Translations under genes and position numbers: made by a program
NCBI RefSeq assembly: GCF_004920405.1
Contig: NZ_RFLV01000001.1
Location: 1,426,001 to 1,490,000, forward strand
Direction: 5' to 3'
Origin: Pseudomonas leptonychotis
GTDB taxonomy: Bacteria; Pseudomonadota; Gammaproteobacteria; Pseudomonadales; Pseudomonadaceae
DNA: 64,000 bases
The notes under the pieces: generated by a model
Seen by the model: only the letters and a program-made list of their open reading frames with translations
What the model was told of the DNA's origin: nothing
Database searches by the model: none
In this document: piece by piece, positions 49,672 to 58,378 of the stretch
How the letters are laid out: every line of letters begins with the position of its first letter
Numbering within the stretch: position 1 is the stretch's first letter

Positions 49672-50580
49672 TTAAGCACCGGGACTGAAGTGCTTCTGCA
49701 CGGTGCCGCGGGCAATCAAGCGCGAAATGTAATCGAGTTTCTGCGGGTCGCGATCAACGAACTTGAATGTCAGCTGCAGCCATTCGCTGTCTGGCTTGGG
49801 CTCGAAAGCGGCCACCGCATGCAGGTAGCCGTTAAGCCGTGCAGTTTCTGCCGCCTCACCCTGCTCCAGATCGAGCACTGCGCTTTCCAGCACCTGCGGC
49901 AACACCTCGGTGCGCTTAACCACCAGCAGGGCTTCCTTGAGGCTCAGGGCTTTGATTACGCAAGACAGGATGGCACCGCCAGGCAAGCGTAATTGGCCCT
50001 GGCCACGCCCACTCGGCGCACTGGCGGCCGAGGCTTTAGCCGCGGCGGGTTTACCAGCGAACGCTGCCGCCGCTACAGCTGGCGCAGCCGGTTTGGCCAC
50101 GGCGGCTTTACCGCCGGTGAGGGCCGACAGTGAGTCATTGGCGAAACCGCCGGTACTGAGCATCTTCGGTGGCGCGCTAGCGGCTAGCGCCTGGAGTTTG
50201 CCGGCGCGACTCAAGGCCTTCTTCACCTTGGTCACCAACTGTTCATTGGAGAACGGCTTACCGATAAAGTCGGAAACGCCCGCCTGGATCGCCTGCACCA
50301 CGTTCTCTTTGTCACCCCGGCTGGTGACCATGATGAACGGCACGATCTTCAGGGTTTCCTGCTCACGGCACCAACTGAGCAGCTCAAGCCCGGACATTTC
50401 CGGCATTTCCCAGTCACACAGAATCAAATCGACGGGCTGACGCGTCAGCATCTGCTGAGCTTTACGTCCGTTGACGGCTTCCTCGATTTGGATGCCTGGA
50501 AAGTGATCGCGCAGTCCCTTTTTCACCAAATCGCGGATAAAGGTTGCGTCGTCCACTACCAGCACACTGACTTTGCTCAT
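49672..50580 (-). CDS. Response regulator with C-terminal PilZ-like domain
   Basis: 302 residues. The N-terminal receiver domain (about 1-125) has acidic residues DD at 10-11, the phospho-acceptor aspartate in LILCDWEMPEMSG (about D55) and the lysine of FIGKPFSNEQL. After an alanine-rich linker (about 140-200) comes a beta-rich region (GQLRLPGGAILSCVIKALSLKEALLV, WLQLTFKFVDRDPQKLDYISRLI) resembling a degenerate PilZ domain. Output is therefore not DNA binding. Sits downstream of phoU on the same strand; role unknown. Confidence 0.85.
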   Translation of the reverse strand: MSKVSVLVVDDATFIRDLVKKGLRDHFPGIQIEEAVNGRKAQQMLTRQPVDLILCDWEMPEMSGLELLSWCREQETLKIVPFIMVTSRGDKENVVQAIQAGVSDFIGKPFSNEQLVTKVKKALSRAGKLQALAASAPPKMLSTGGFANDSLSALTGGKAAVAKPAAPAVAAAAFAGKPAAAKASAASAPSGRGQGQLRLPGGAILSCVIKALSLKEALLVVKRTEVLPQVLESAVLDLEQGEAAETARLNGYLHAVAAFEPKPDSEWLQLTFKFVDRDPQKLDYISRLIARGTVQKHFSPGA

Positions 50581-50640
50581 CGGCCACTCCCGTTCTGATG
50601 GCCTTAAGCATAGTCACGGCTGCTGGCCAAAGGCCAACCG

Positions 50641-50672
50641 AAATACACGCGATGTCGCGATCACGCGTATTT
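50641..50672 (-). terminator. Hairpin after phoU (possible terminator)
   Basis: On the minus strand a 13-bp stem, AAATACGCGTGAT with ATCGCGTGTATTT (two G-U pairs), closes a CGCGAC loop. It lies 43 bp after the phoU stop. The T run is only three bases, so termination is uncertain. Confidence 0.5.
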
Positions 50673-50714
50673 TCCGCTCCGGCCAGCGCGTAGTGCCGTC
50701 GAGAACAGCCACAT

Positions 50715-51446
50715 TCAGCTGTTCTTTTTGCTGCCCTGTACTTCTTCCTGCATACGGGTCAGGCCGAGGTGTTTTACGTCGGTACCACGAACGAGATAGA
50801 TCACCAGCTCGGCGATATTGCGCGCGTGGTCACCGATGCGCTCCAACGAACGCAAGGCCCAGATGATGTTGAGCACGCGCGAGATCGAGCGTGGGTCTTC
50901 CATCATAAAAGTCACCAGCTCGCGCAGAGCGGTCTTGTATTCGCGATCGACCACTTTGTCGTATTGCGCCACGGACAATGCCAAGTCGGCGTCAAAACGC
51001 GCAAACGCATCGAGAGCATCCTGCACCATCTTGCGCACCTGGTCACCGATGTGCCGCACCTCAACATAACCACGCGGCGCTTCGCCTTCTTCACACAACA
51101 GGATCGCGCGCTTGGCGATCTTGGTGGCTTCGTCGCCAATACGCTCGAGGTCGATCACCGATTTAGAAATGCTGATGATCAAGCGCAGGTCGGAAGCCGC
51201 CGGCTGACGACGGGCAAGAATGCGCACGCACTCTTCGTCGATGTTGCGCTCCATCTGGTTGATCTGGTCGTCGATCTCACGCACCTGCTGAGCCAGGCCC
51301 GAGTCGGCGTCGATCAGCGCGATCACCGCATCATTCACCTGCTTCTCAACCAGGCCGCCCATGGCCAACAGGTGGCTGCGCACCTCTTCCAACTCGACGT
51401 TGAACTGCTGGGAGATATGCTGGGTAAGGTTTTCTTTGTTGATCAT
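50715..51446 (-). CDS. phoU: Phosphate-signalling protein PhoU
   Basis: Cytoplasmic link between the Pst transporter and PhoR. 243 residues from the ATG at 51446 (MINKENLTQHISQQFNVELEEV), with AAGGG 7 nt upstream. Two three-helix bundles with repeated metal-binding-type ExxxD patterns (RIGDEATKIAKRA near 95 and RIGDHARNIAELV near 203). Downstream of pstB across 143 bp that contain a structured repeat. Confidence 0.97.
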   Translation of the reverse strand: MINKENLTQHISQQFNVELEEVRSHLLAMGGLVEKQVNDAVIALIDADSGLAQQVREIDDQINQMERNIDEECVRILARRQPAASDLRLIISISKSVIDLERIGDEATKIAKRAILLCEEGEAPRGYVEVRHIGDQVRKMVQDALDAFARFDADLALSVAQYDKVVDREYKTALRELVTFMMEDPRSISRVLNIIWALRSLERIGDHARNIAELVIYLVRGTDVKHLGLTRMQEEVQGSKKNS

Positions 51447-51486
51447 GTGCAAACCCTTGAATTAACCGAATAACGTCTCTGCTTAG

Positions 51487-51591
51487 GATGGGCTTTGGCA
51501 GAGGGTGCTGGGCAAGGAGGCGGAATGCAGATAGTACAAGTAGTACGGCAAGTTCCGCCGACGCAGCCCAGCGCACTCTGTCATGCCCATC
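51487..51591. repeat. Structured intergenic element, copy C
   Basis: 105 bp between pstB and phoU. Outer arms GATGGGC/GCCCATC, CAGAG/CTCTG and GCTGGGC/GCCCAGC pair in register; core from GCAAGG (51512) to ACGCAGC (51561-51567) with GGCGGAA pairing with TTCCGCC and GTAC with GTAC at the apex. Same layout as copies A and B. It overlaps the last two bases of the pstB stop. Confidence 0.75.
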
Positions 51592-52423
51592 AGCCGTAAC
51601 GACCGGTGATGTAGTCTTCTGTCTGCTTCTTCGCCGGGTTGGTGAACAGCGTATCGGTATCACCGAACTCGATCAGTTTGCCCATGTACATAAACGCCGT
51701 GTAATCCGACACCCGCGCCGCCTGCTGCATGTTGTGGGTCACGATGACGATGGTGTACTTGGATTTCAGCTCGTAAATCAGTTCTTCGACCTTCAGCGTG
51801 GAGATCGGGTCCAGCGCCGAGCAGGGTTCATCGAGCAGCAACACTTCCGGCTGCACCGCTACGGTACGGGCGATCACCAGACGCTGTTGCTGACCACCGG
51901 ACAGGCCGAGCGCTGACTCGTGCAGACGGTCCTTGACCTCATCCCACAGCGCCGCACTTTTCAGTGCCCATTCCACCGCTTCGTCGAGCACGCGCTTCTG
52001 GTTAATGCCTTGAATGCGCAGGCCATACACCACGTTCTCGTAGATGCTTTTGGGGAACGGGTTAGGCTTCTGGAACACCATGCCGACGCGACGACGCAGT
52101 TCGGCTACGTCTTCGCCCTTGCGGTAGATGTTCTTGCCGTCGAGGTTGATTTCGCCTTCTACGCGGCAACCGTCAACCAGATCATTCATCCGGTTGAAGG
52201 TGCGCAGCAGGGTCGACTTACCGCAACCGGACGGGCCAATAAACGCCGTCACACGCTGGTTGGGGATGGTCATTTTGACGTCGAACAAAGCCTGCTTTTC
52301 GCCGTAGTACAGGTTCAAGCCGGGCACGTCGATGGTTACGCGCTCGCTGGCCATGCTCAGGCCCTGGCGCTCACGGCCCAAGGCCGCCATGTCGATACCG
52401 TGTGTATGTGCTTCGTGCTGCAT
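51590..52423 (-). CDS. pstB: Phosphate ABC transporter ATP-binding protein PstB
   Basis: 277 residues. Walker [10 protein letters not shown] near 67, signature LSGGQQQR near 172 and Walker [14 protein letters not shown] near 193. The 30-residue N-terminal extension before VPGLNLYYG is shared with P. aeruginosa PstB. Forms the complex PstSCAB with the neighbouring genes and signals to PhoR through PhoU. 63 bp downstream of pstA. Confidence 0.97.
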   Translation of the reverse strand: MQHEAHTHGIDMAALGRERQGLSMASERVTIDVPGLNLYYGEKQALFDVKMTIPNQRVTAFIGPSGCGKSTLLRTFNRMNDLVDGCRVEGEINLDGKNIYRKGEDVAELRRRVGMVFQKPNPFPKSIYENVVYGLRIQGINQKRVLDEAVEWALKSAALWDEVKDRLHESALGLSGGQQQRLVIARTVAVQPEVLLLDEPCSALDPISTLKVEELIYELKSKYTIVIVTHNMQQAARVSDYTAFMYMGKLIEFGDTDTLFTNPAKKQTEDYITGRYG

Positions 52424-52486
52424 GGGATGCTCCCTACGCCAACAAATTCGTTGATCCGCCGCGGCGAACAGGCCGCGGCGTGATGA

Positions 52487-54163
52487 TTAATGATCCAGCG
52501 CCTTGTACTTCTCACGCAGGTGGTTGCGGATATAGACCGCCGCCATGTTCAGCACCACGATGACCAGCACCAGCAGCAACGCGGTGGCGTACACCAGCGG
52601 CCGCGCGGCCTCGACGTTGGGGCTCTGGAAGCCGACGTCGTAGATGTGGAAGCCCAGGTGCATGATCTTCTGATCCAGGTGCAAGTAAGGATAATTGCCG
52701 TCCAGCGGCAGCGAAGGCGCCAGCTTAACCACGCCCACCAGCATCAGCGGCGCCACTTCACCGGCAGCGCGCGCTACGGCGAGAATCAGACCGGTCATCA
52801 TCGCCGGGCTGGCCATCGGTAGCACCACGCGCCACAGCGTTTCGATCTTGGTGGCACCGAGGGCCAGGGAGCCTTCGCGAACGGCGCGCGGAATCCGTGC
52901 GAGGCCTTCTTCAGTAGCGACAATCACCACTGGCAAGGTCAGGATCGCCAGCGTTAACGACGCCCACATCAAGCCCGGCGTACCAAAGGTCGGCGCCGGT
53001 GCCGATTCGGGGAAGAACATGCTATCGAGCGAACCGCCCAGCACATAGACGAAAAAGCCTAAGCCAAACACGCCGTAGACAATCGCCGGTACGCCCGCAA
53101 GGTTGTTTACGGCAATGCGGATCACCCGCGTCAACGGCCCCTGCTTGGCATATTCGCGCAGGTAAATCGCCGCGACCACACCAAACGGGGTAACGATCAC
53201 GGCCATGATCAGGGTCATCATCACGGTGCCGAAGATGGCCGGGAAGATGCCGCCTTCGGTATTGGCCTCACGCGGGTCGTCGCTGACAAACTCCCACAGT
53301 TTGGCGAAGTAGAAGCCCAGCTTGTCCAGATTGGACATCGCATTGGGCTGAAAGGCCCGCACCACTTTGCCCAGGCTCAACGTTAGCTCACGACCATCGA
53401 CTGTCTTGAGTGTGACGCTGTCGCGGTTAAACGCCTCATGGAGGGCAATCAGCTCGGTTTCCAGCACCTTGTACTCGGCATCCCACTGCGCGCGCTCGGC
53501 AGCCATCTCAGCTTGGGCCACTTCGGTCAGCTTGCCTTGCAGCTCCAGCTTGCGGGTTTTCAAACGGATGCGCTCAAGCCCGGCGTTGATTCGACCGATG
53601 TCCTTCTTCTCCAAACGCACCAGCTTTTTATGCAGCTGCTCGACGCGCTCAATGCGCTCCTGCAGCGCTGGCCAGCTGGCATCCCCTTCAGCCACCAGCT
53701 CGCCGGCTTGTTTGACGCTGACCAGATAGCCATAGAAGTTGCCCCACTCGCGGCGCTCCAGCGCCGTGAGGTTTTCTGGCGTGCGCAGGTTGCTCAGCCA
53801 TTCGCCAACCACCCAGGTGAAGTCCGCGCCGTAGAGATCGCGGTTACCCACCTTGAGCAATTCGCGGGTCATAAACTCGCCACCCTTGACGTCGACCGGC
53901 AAACCAGAAGCGGCCAAACGGGCGCGAGGCACCTCTTCGACCCGCGTAATTTCACCGGCCATCACCTTGGCTGCCTGACCAGGGACTTGGTAGTCAACTT
54001 CGACGATATCCGCCGGCCAGAAGTGGCCGAGGCCGCGCACGGCGATCACCATCATCAGGCCAAGAGTCATGATCACCGCGATTGTCACCGCGCCGGCGTT
54101 CATCCAGATCCACGGCGTACCGCTCTTGAACCAGGTATTTAGGTTGTTCTGTTTCACGGACAT
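52487..54163 (-). CDS. pstA: Phosphate ABC transporter permease PstA (long form)
   Basis: 558 residues, about twice the E. coli length. A large insert between TM1 and the transport domain (about 60-290) contains a charged, helical stretch (QERIERVEQLHKKLVRLEKKD, LELQGKLTEVAQAEMAAERAQW) likely to form a periplasmic coiled coil. The C-terminal half carries the ABC-permease EAA region (EGLARIPRAVREGSLALGATKIE). Long PstA is usual in Pseudomonas. Confidence 0.96.
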   Translation of the reverse strand: MSVKQNNLNTWFKSGTPWIWMNAGAVTIAVIMTLGLMMVIAVRGLGHFWPADIVEVDYQVPGQAAKVMAGEITRVEEVPRARLAASGLPVDVKGGEFMTRELLKVGNRDLYGADFTWVVGEWLSNLRTPENLTALERREWGNFYGYLVSVKQAGELVAEGDASWPALQERIERVEQLHKKLVRLEKKDIGRINAGLERIRLKTRKLELQGKLTEVAQAEMAAERAQWDAEYKVLETELIALHEAFNRDSVTLKTVDGRELTLSLGKVVRAFQPNAMSNLDKLGFYFAKLWEFVSDDPREANTEGGIFPAIFGTVMMTLIMAVIVTPFGVVAAIYLREYAKQGPLTRVIRIAVNNLAGVPAIVYGVFGLGFFVYVLGGSLDSMFFPESAPAPTFGTPGLMWASLTLAILTLPVVIVATEEGLARIPRAVREGSLALGATKIETLWRVVLPMASPAMMTGLILAVARAAGEVAPLMLVGVVKLAPSLPLDGNYPYLHLDQKIMHLGFHIYDVGFQSPNVEAARPLVYATALLLVLVIVVLNMAAVYIRNHLREKYKALDH

Positions 54164-54178
54164 ATACCTTCCCAGACC

Positions 54179-56464
54179 TTAGAGCGAGGCGTACTTGACG
54201 CGCAGACGCTGGCGCACTACTTCTGCCAGGGTGTTCATGAAAAAGGTGAAGCCCAGCAGCACCAGTGCCGAGAGGAAAAGTACGCGGTAGTGAGTACCCC
54301 CGACCTCCGACTCAGGCATTTCCACCGCCACGTTGGCCGCCAGAGTGCGCAAGCCTTCAAAGATGTTCATGTCCATGATTGCGGTGTTGCCGGTGGCCAT
54401 CAGCACGATCATGGTTTCGCCGACGGCGCGGCCCATGCCGATCATCACGGCCGAGAAGATGCCCGGGCTGGCGGTGAGAATCACCACCCGAGTCAGGGTC
54501 TGCCATGGCGTGGCACCGAGTGCCAGTGAGCCAAAGGTCAGGCTCTTGGGCACGCTGAACACCGCATCCTCAGCAATCGAGAAGATGGTCGGAATCACCG
54601 CAAAGCCCATGGCCAGGCCAACCACCAGTGCATTGCGCTGATCGAAGGCGATGCCCAAGTCATTGCTCAGCCACAGGCGCATATTGCCGTCGAACAGCCA
54701 GTTTTCCAGATGCCCACTCATGGCCAGCGAGACATAGCCAACCGCCAGGACTATCGGGATCAACAGCACCGACTCCCAGCCATCTGGCACATTCAAACGG
54801 ATTGATTCGGGCAAACGACTCCACAGGTAACCGGCGAGCAAGATGCCAATTGGAGTAAAAATCAGCAGGCTGAAGATGCCCGGCAGGTGGCCTTCCAAAT
54901 AGGGTGCGAGGAACAGGCCGGCGAAGAAACCGAGAATCACCGTCGGCAGCGCCTCCATCAGTTCAATCACCGGTTTGATCTTGCGACGGAGCACCGGGGC
55001 CATGAAGTAGGCGGTGTACAGCGCGGCAGCAATGGCCAGTGGCGTTGCCAGAAGCATGGCGTAAAAGGCCGCTTTCAGGGTACCAAAGGCCAGCGGTGCC
55101 AGGCTCAGCTTGGGTTCGTTATCGGTGCTGGCAGAGGTCGACTGCCAGACGTAACCGGGTGCGTCATAGTTCTCATACCAGACCTTGCCCCACAGTGAAC
55201 TCCAGGAAATTTCCGGGTGTGGGTTGTCGATAATCAGGCGTTGCAACTGGCCTTCGCTCTCGACCAGTACGCGGTTGGCACGCGGCGACAGGGCTATCAG
55301 GGCCTGACCCTCGGCGACCGGCTCGACCAGCAGGGTGCGGTGCGCGGTGCTGTGGAAAATGCCCAGGTTGCCTTTGGCATCCAAGGCGAAGAAACCCTTG
55401 CGACGCTCCTCAGGAATAATCTGGATGATCGGGCTGTCGGCCAACTGGAAATTGCGAATCGACGTCAGCGATGCCTTGCCATCGTCTTCGCGCACCATAA
55501 ACCACTGACCAATACCGCCAGCGCTATCACCGATCAGCAGCGAGATGCCACCGAGCAGCGGCGTGGCATTGCTGACTTCCAGCTTGGCATCCGCCAGCAG
55601 CTTGTAGCGACCATTCAGCGTATTACTGCGCATGTCGAAGACATCTGCCGTGGCCCGACCGTTGATCACGTACATCCACATGTGCCGTGGGTCGATGATC
55701 AGCTCCTTGATCGGCTCCGCGATCTGCGGCAGAACGATACGCTCCTCAGTGAGGGCCACCTCGCCGGTCATCATGTTTTCTTCACGGCCCAGGCTGAGCA
55801 CGTGCAGCTGCGCACCGGTGGAACCCGCCAGCATCAGGGTGCCGCCGTTCAGGCTTAGACCGAGGTGATCAAGCTCACGGCCCTGGACGTCGAGCTCGAT
55901 TGGCGCGTCGCCGAACGGGAACTCAATCTTCGGCGTGACGGTTTGCACATCATTCGGGTAACTGAGCTTGTAGACATGCTGGAACACCAGCACCTGGCCA
56001 TTGGACAGGCCTAGGGCAACGCGATTGCTGCCCGGCTGGTCCTGGCCGAGCGAGGTAATCCGCGCATCCGCCGGGATCGGCAGCTGAACGCTGCTCAGCG
56101 GCTGCATTTTCTTCGCATCGAAGAACTGCACCTGGCCGCTCTGATCCAGGCGCATAGCCACCTGGTTCTGTTCTTCTAGAGTCAGCAGCAGCGGCGCAGC
56201 GGCTTCATTTAACCAGGCGACCTGTACCGGCTCGCGGCTGTCCAGGCTTGCGCCTTGGAACATCGGCAGGACTACATAGGCCAGATAGAAAAAGATCAGG
56301 GTAATAGCGCCCAGCACTGCCATGCCACCGAAGGAAATCGCCCAGCGGGCAATCCTGTCTTTCAGTGCACGCAGACGACGCTTGCGCTGCAGGGCGGGGG
56401 TGTTGAAGTCCAGCCCGAGAGATTTGGATGTGGCGGTCATGGTTTCACTAGCCAAGTCATTCAT
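54179..56464 (-). CDS. pstC: Phosphate ABC transporter permease PstC (long form)
   Basis: 761 residues. One N-terminal transmembrane helix (about 45-70) is followed by a large periplasmic domain (about 80-420, beta-propeller-like strands such as GQVQFFDAKKMQPLSSVQLP and NGQVLVFQHVYKLS) and a C-terminal permease domain with EAA loop (SLTFGSLALGATPWQTL). As with PstA, the long form is the Pseudomonas version. A separate Pho box precedes it, so it can be transcribed apart from pstS. Start could also be the ATG nine codons in. Confidence 0.95.
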   Translation of the reverse strand: MNDLASETMTATSKSLGLDFNTPALQRKRRLRALKDRIARWAISFGGMAVLGAITLIFFYLAYVVLPMFQGASLDSREPVQVAWLNEAAAPLLLTLEEQNQVAMRLDQSGQVQFFDAKKMQPLSSVQLPIPADARITSLGQDQPGSNRVALGLSNGQVLVFQHVYKLSYPNDVQTVTPKIEFPFGDAPIELDVQGRELDHLGLSLNGGTLMLAGSTGAQLHVLSLGREENMMTGEVALTEERIVLPQIAEPIKELIIDPRHMWMYVINGRATADVFDMRSNTLNGRYKLLADAKLEVSNATPLLGGISLLIGDSAGGIGQWFMVREDDGKASLTSIRNFQLADSPIIQIIPEERRKGFFALDAKGNLGIFHSTAHRTLLVEPVAEGQALIALSPRANRVLVESEGQLQRLIIDNPHPEISWSSLWGKVWYENYDAPGYVWQSTSASTDNEPKLSLAPLAFGTLKAAFYAMLLATPLAIAAALYTAYFMAPVLRRKIKPVIELMEALPTVILGFFAGLFLAPYLEGHLPGIFSLLIFTPIGILLAGYLWSRLPESIRLNVPDGWESVLLIPIVLAVGYVSLAMSGHLENWLFDGNMRLWLSNDLGIAFDQRNALVVGLAMGFAVIPTIFSIAEDAVFSVPKSLTFGSLALGATPWQTLTRVVILTASPGIFSAVMIGMGRAVGETMIVLMATGNTAIMDMNIFEGLRTLAANVAVEMPESEVGGTHYRVLFLSALVLLGFTFFMNTLAEVVRQRLRVKYASL

Positions 56465-56546
56465 AGGTAAGAGCGTCTCTGCGCAGCCATGAGCGCGCCA
56501 TAGTGAGTTCTGTCGCTATCTGAGCGGCTAACTCTAACCACACTTT

Positions 56547-56564
56547 ATGACAGAAAAGTTACAG
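56547..56564 (-). promoter_or_regulatory. Pho box upstream of pstC
   Basis: Minus strand CTGTAACTTTTCTGTCAT: second half-site is a perfect CTGTCAT, first matches 5 of 7, spacer TTTT. It lies 83 bp before the pstC start, downstream of the pstS hairpin. Confidence 0.78.
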
Positions 56565-56579
56565 CGCTTTGACAAAGCA

Positions 56580-56610
56580 ACGCCCACCTGTCGTAAACGA
56601 AGGCGGGCGT
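56580..56610 (-). terminator. Hairpin between pstS and pstC
   Basis: On the minus strand ACGCCCGCCT pairs with AGGTGGGCGT around an 11-nt loop, followed by TGCTTTG. Likely a partial terminator or processing signal that leaves more pstS than pstCAB message, as in other pst operons. Confidence 0.65.
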
Positions 56611-56647
56611 GCGACTTACGGAGGCGTCCTTGCCAGTGTCCGGGTTA

Positions 56648-57616
56648 TTACAGCCCCAGATCCTTCAGGGTTTTGGCCGCCACTTTGCTTGGCAGCGGAA
56701 TGTAGCCGTCTTTCACTACAACTTCCTGGCCTTGCTTGGACAGCACCAGCTTGATGAACTCAGCGTCCAGCGGGCTCAGCGGCTTGTTAGGCGCTTTGTT
56801 GACGTAGACGTAGAAGAAACGGGCCATTGGAAACTTACCAGCCAGGGCGTTTTCTTCGTTAGCGTCATAGGCTTCGCCGCCTTTTTTCGACAATGGCACA
56901 GTCTTCACGCTTGAAGTCTTGTAACCGATGCCCGAGTAGCCGATGGCATTGATGGTGCTGGAGATCGACTGCACCACGGAAGCCGAACCCGGCTGCTCGT
57001 TGACGTTGGCCTTGAAGTCGCCTTTGCACAGGGCGGCTTCTTTGAAGTAGCCGTAAGTACCGGATACCGAGTTACGACCGAACAACTGGATCGGCTTGGC
57101 CGCCCACTCGCCCGTCATACCCAGGTCGCCCCAAGTTTTGATGTCGGTCGCGCCGCCGCACAGACGAGTGCTGGAGAAGATGGCGTCAACCTGAGCCATG
57201 TCCAGGCTTTTGATCGGGTTATCTTTGTGCACAAATACCGCCAGGGCGTCGATCGCCACCGGCACTTTAGTTGGCTTGTAGCCATACTTTTCTTCAAACG
57301 CCTGGATCTCCGCATCCTTCATTTCACGGCTCATCGGGCCCATGCTGGCGGTGCCTTCAGTCAGCGCTGGTGGAGCAGTAGAGGAACCGGCGGCTTGAAT
57401 CTGGATATTGACGTTCGGGTATTCCTTTTTGAACTCTTCAGCCCACAGAGTCATCAGGTTAGCCAGGGAGTCGGAGCCCACACTGGACAGGTTGCCCGAC
57501 ACGCCGGAAGTCTTGGTGTAGCTCGGCAAAGCCGGATCGACAGCAGCAACCGCAGTGGCAGTAGCCACACCAGCGGCGACAAAAGTCATGGCCGCCATCA
57601 AACGCTTAAGTTTCAT
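56648..57616 (-). CDS. pstS: Periplasmic phosphate-binding protein PstS
   Basis: 322 residues with signal peptide [25 protein letters not shown]. Mature protein contains the phosphate-binding loops: [38 protein letters not shown] and [15 protein letters not shown] (about 180-195). High-affinity phosphate receptor for PstCAB. A Pho box lies about 70 bp before the start. Confidence 0.96.
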   Translation of the reverse strand: MKLKRLMAAMTFVAAGVATATAVAAVDPALPSYTKTSGVSGNLSSVGSDSLANLMTLWAEEFKKEYPNVNIQIQAAGSSTAPPALTEGTASMGPMSREMKDAEIQAFEEKYGYKPTKVPVAIDALAVFVHKDNPIKSLDMAQVDAIFSSTRLCGGATDIKTWGDLGMTGEWAAKPIQLFGRNSVSGTYGYFKEAALCKGDFKANVNEQPGSASVVQSISSTINAIGYSGIGYKTSSVKTVPLSKKGGEAYDANEENALAGKFPMARFFYVYVNKAPNKPLSPLDAEFIKLVLSKQGQEVVVKDGYIPLPSKVAAKTLKDLGL

Positions 57617-57684
57617 GCCTTACTCCTGGAAAACTAGTGTTGGATTGAACGGGGCCAAGTATCTGTAGGCCGCATGACGACTGT

Positions 57685-57702
57685 ATGTAATCAATGTGAC
57701 AG
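57685..57702 (-). promoter_or_regulatory. Pho box upstream of pstS
   Basis: Minus strand CTGTCACATTGATTACAT: first half matches CTGTCAT at 6 of 7, second half 4 of 7, spacer 4 bp. It is 69 bp before the pstS start. Weaker in the second half than the phoB and pstC boxes. Confidence 0.65.
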
Positions 57703-57916
57703 TTAGATGACCGCCACACTTATTGCCAAACTCTCGGCTTATCGCTGCAGGCCAGGTGCCATGGTCGCCCTGCGACTGCCGAGTCGCTATACTCGCAGCG
57801 CCCGTACTCCTGCGGGCCTGCTGGGTGCACCCGCGATAGCTGTAGAGCCTGGCTCGCCGCCACCGCCTCGCCCCACACCGCGCCAATAAAAACAACCGCG
57901 CCGCGAGCCTAGACCG

Positions 57917-58318
57917 ATGCACGATTTCGAACAGGAAGACCCCATACCGCAAGGCGACCTGGCTTTGCAGATCACCGCACTGCCGCGTGAAACCAACGGG
58001 TTTGGCGATATTTACGGCGGCTGGCTGGTATCGCAAATGGACCTGGCCGGCACCGCCATGGCCAGCAAGGTGGCGGGCGGGCGCGTCGCCACCGTGGCCA
58101 TCGACCGCATGGCCTTCCTCGTACCGGTGGCGGTGGGCGCGCAGTTGTCCTTTTACACGCAAACCGTGGAAATAGGCCGCAGCTCAATCCAGATGCTGGT
58201 CGAAGTGTGGAGCGATGACCCGCTGTCCAGCGAATGGCGCAAGGTCACCGAGGCCGTATTCGTCTTCGTCGCCATTGATGGCAGTGGCCGTACTCGCTCC
58301 GTTCCGGCACGCCGCTAA
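57917..58318 (+). CDS. Acyl-CoA thioesterase (YciA-type hotdog fold)
   Basis: 133 residues. Hotdog-fold segment NGFGDIYGGWLVSQMDLAGTAMASKVAGGRVATVAIDRMAF (about 30-70) contains the glycine-rich turn and catalytic aspartate typical of YciA-like thioesterases that hydrolyse acyl-CoA. Divergent from pstS across 300 bp; the proximal part carries a GC-rich stretch without recognisable signals. Ends at a strong terminator. Substrate range unknown. Confidence 0.88.
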   Translation: MHDFEQEDPIPQGDLALQITALPRETNGFGDIYGGWLVSQMDLAGTAMASKVAGGRVATVAIDRMAFLVPVAVGAQLSFYTQTVEIGRSSIQMLVEVWSDDPLSSEWRKVTEAVFVFVAIDGSGRTRSVPARR

Positions 58319-58335
58319 CCGCCGCTACCGAAACG

Positions 58336-58363
58336 AAAATGCCGGCCCTAGGGCCGGCATTTT
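58336..58363. terminator. Bidirectional terminator
   Basis: AAAATGCCGGCCC and GGGCCGGCATTTT form a near-perfect stem around TA, with A and T tails. Lies between the convergent thioesterase (+) and TRAP binding-protein (-) genes. Confidence 0.93.
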
Positions 58364-58378
58364 GCTGTGTACCAGACG

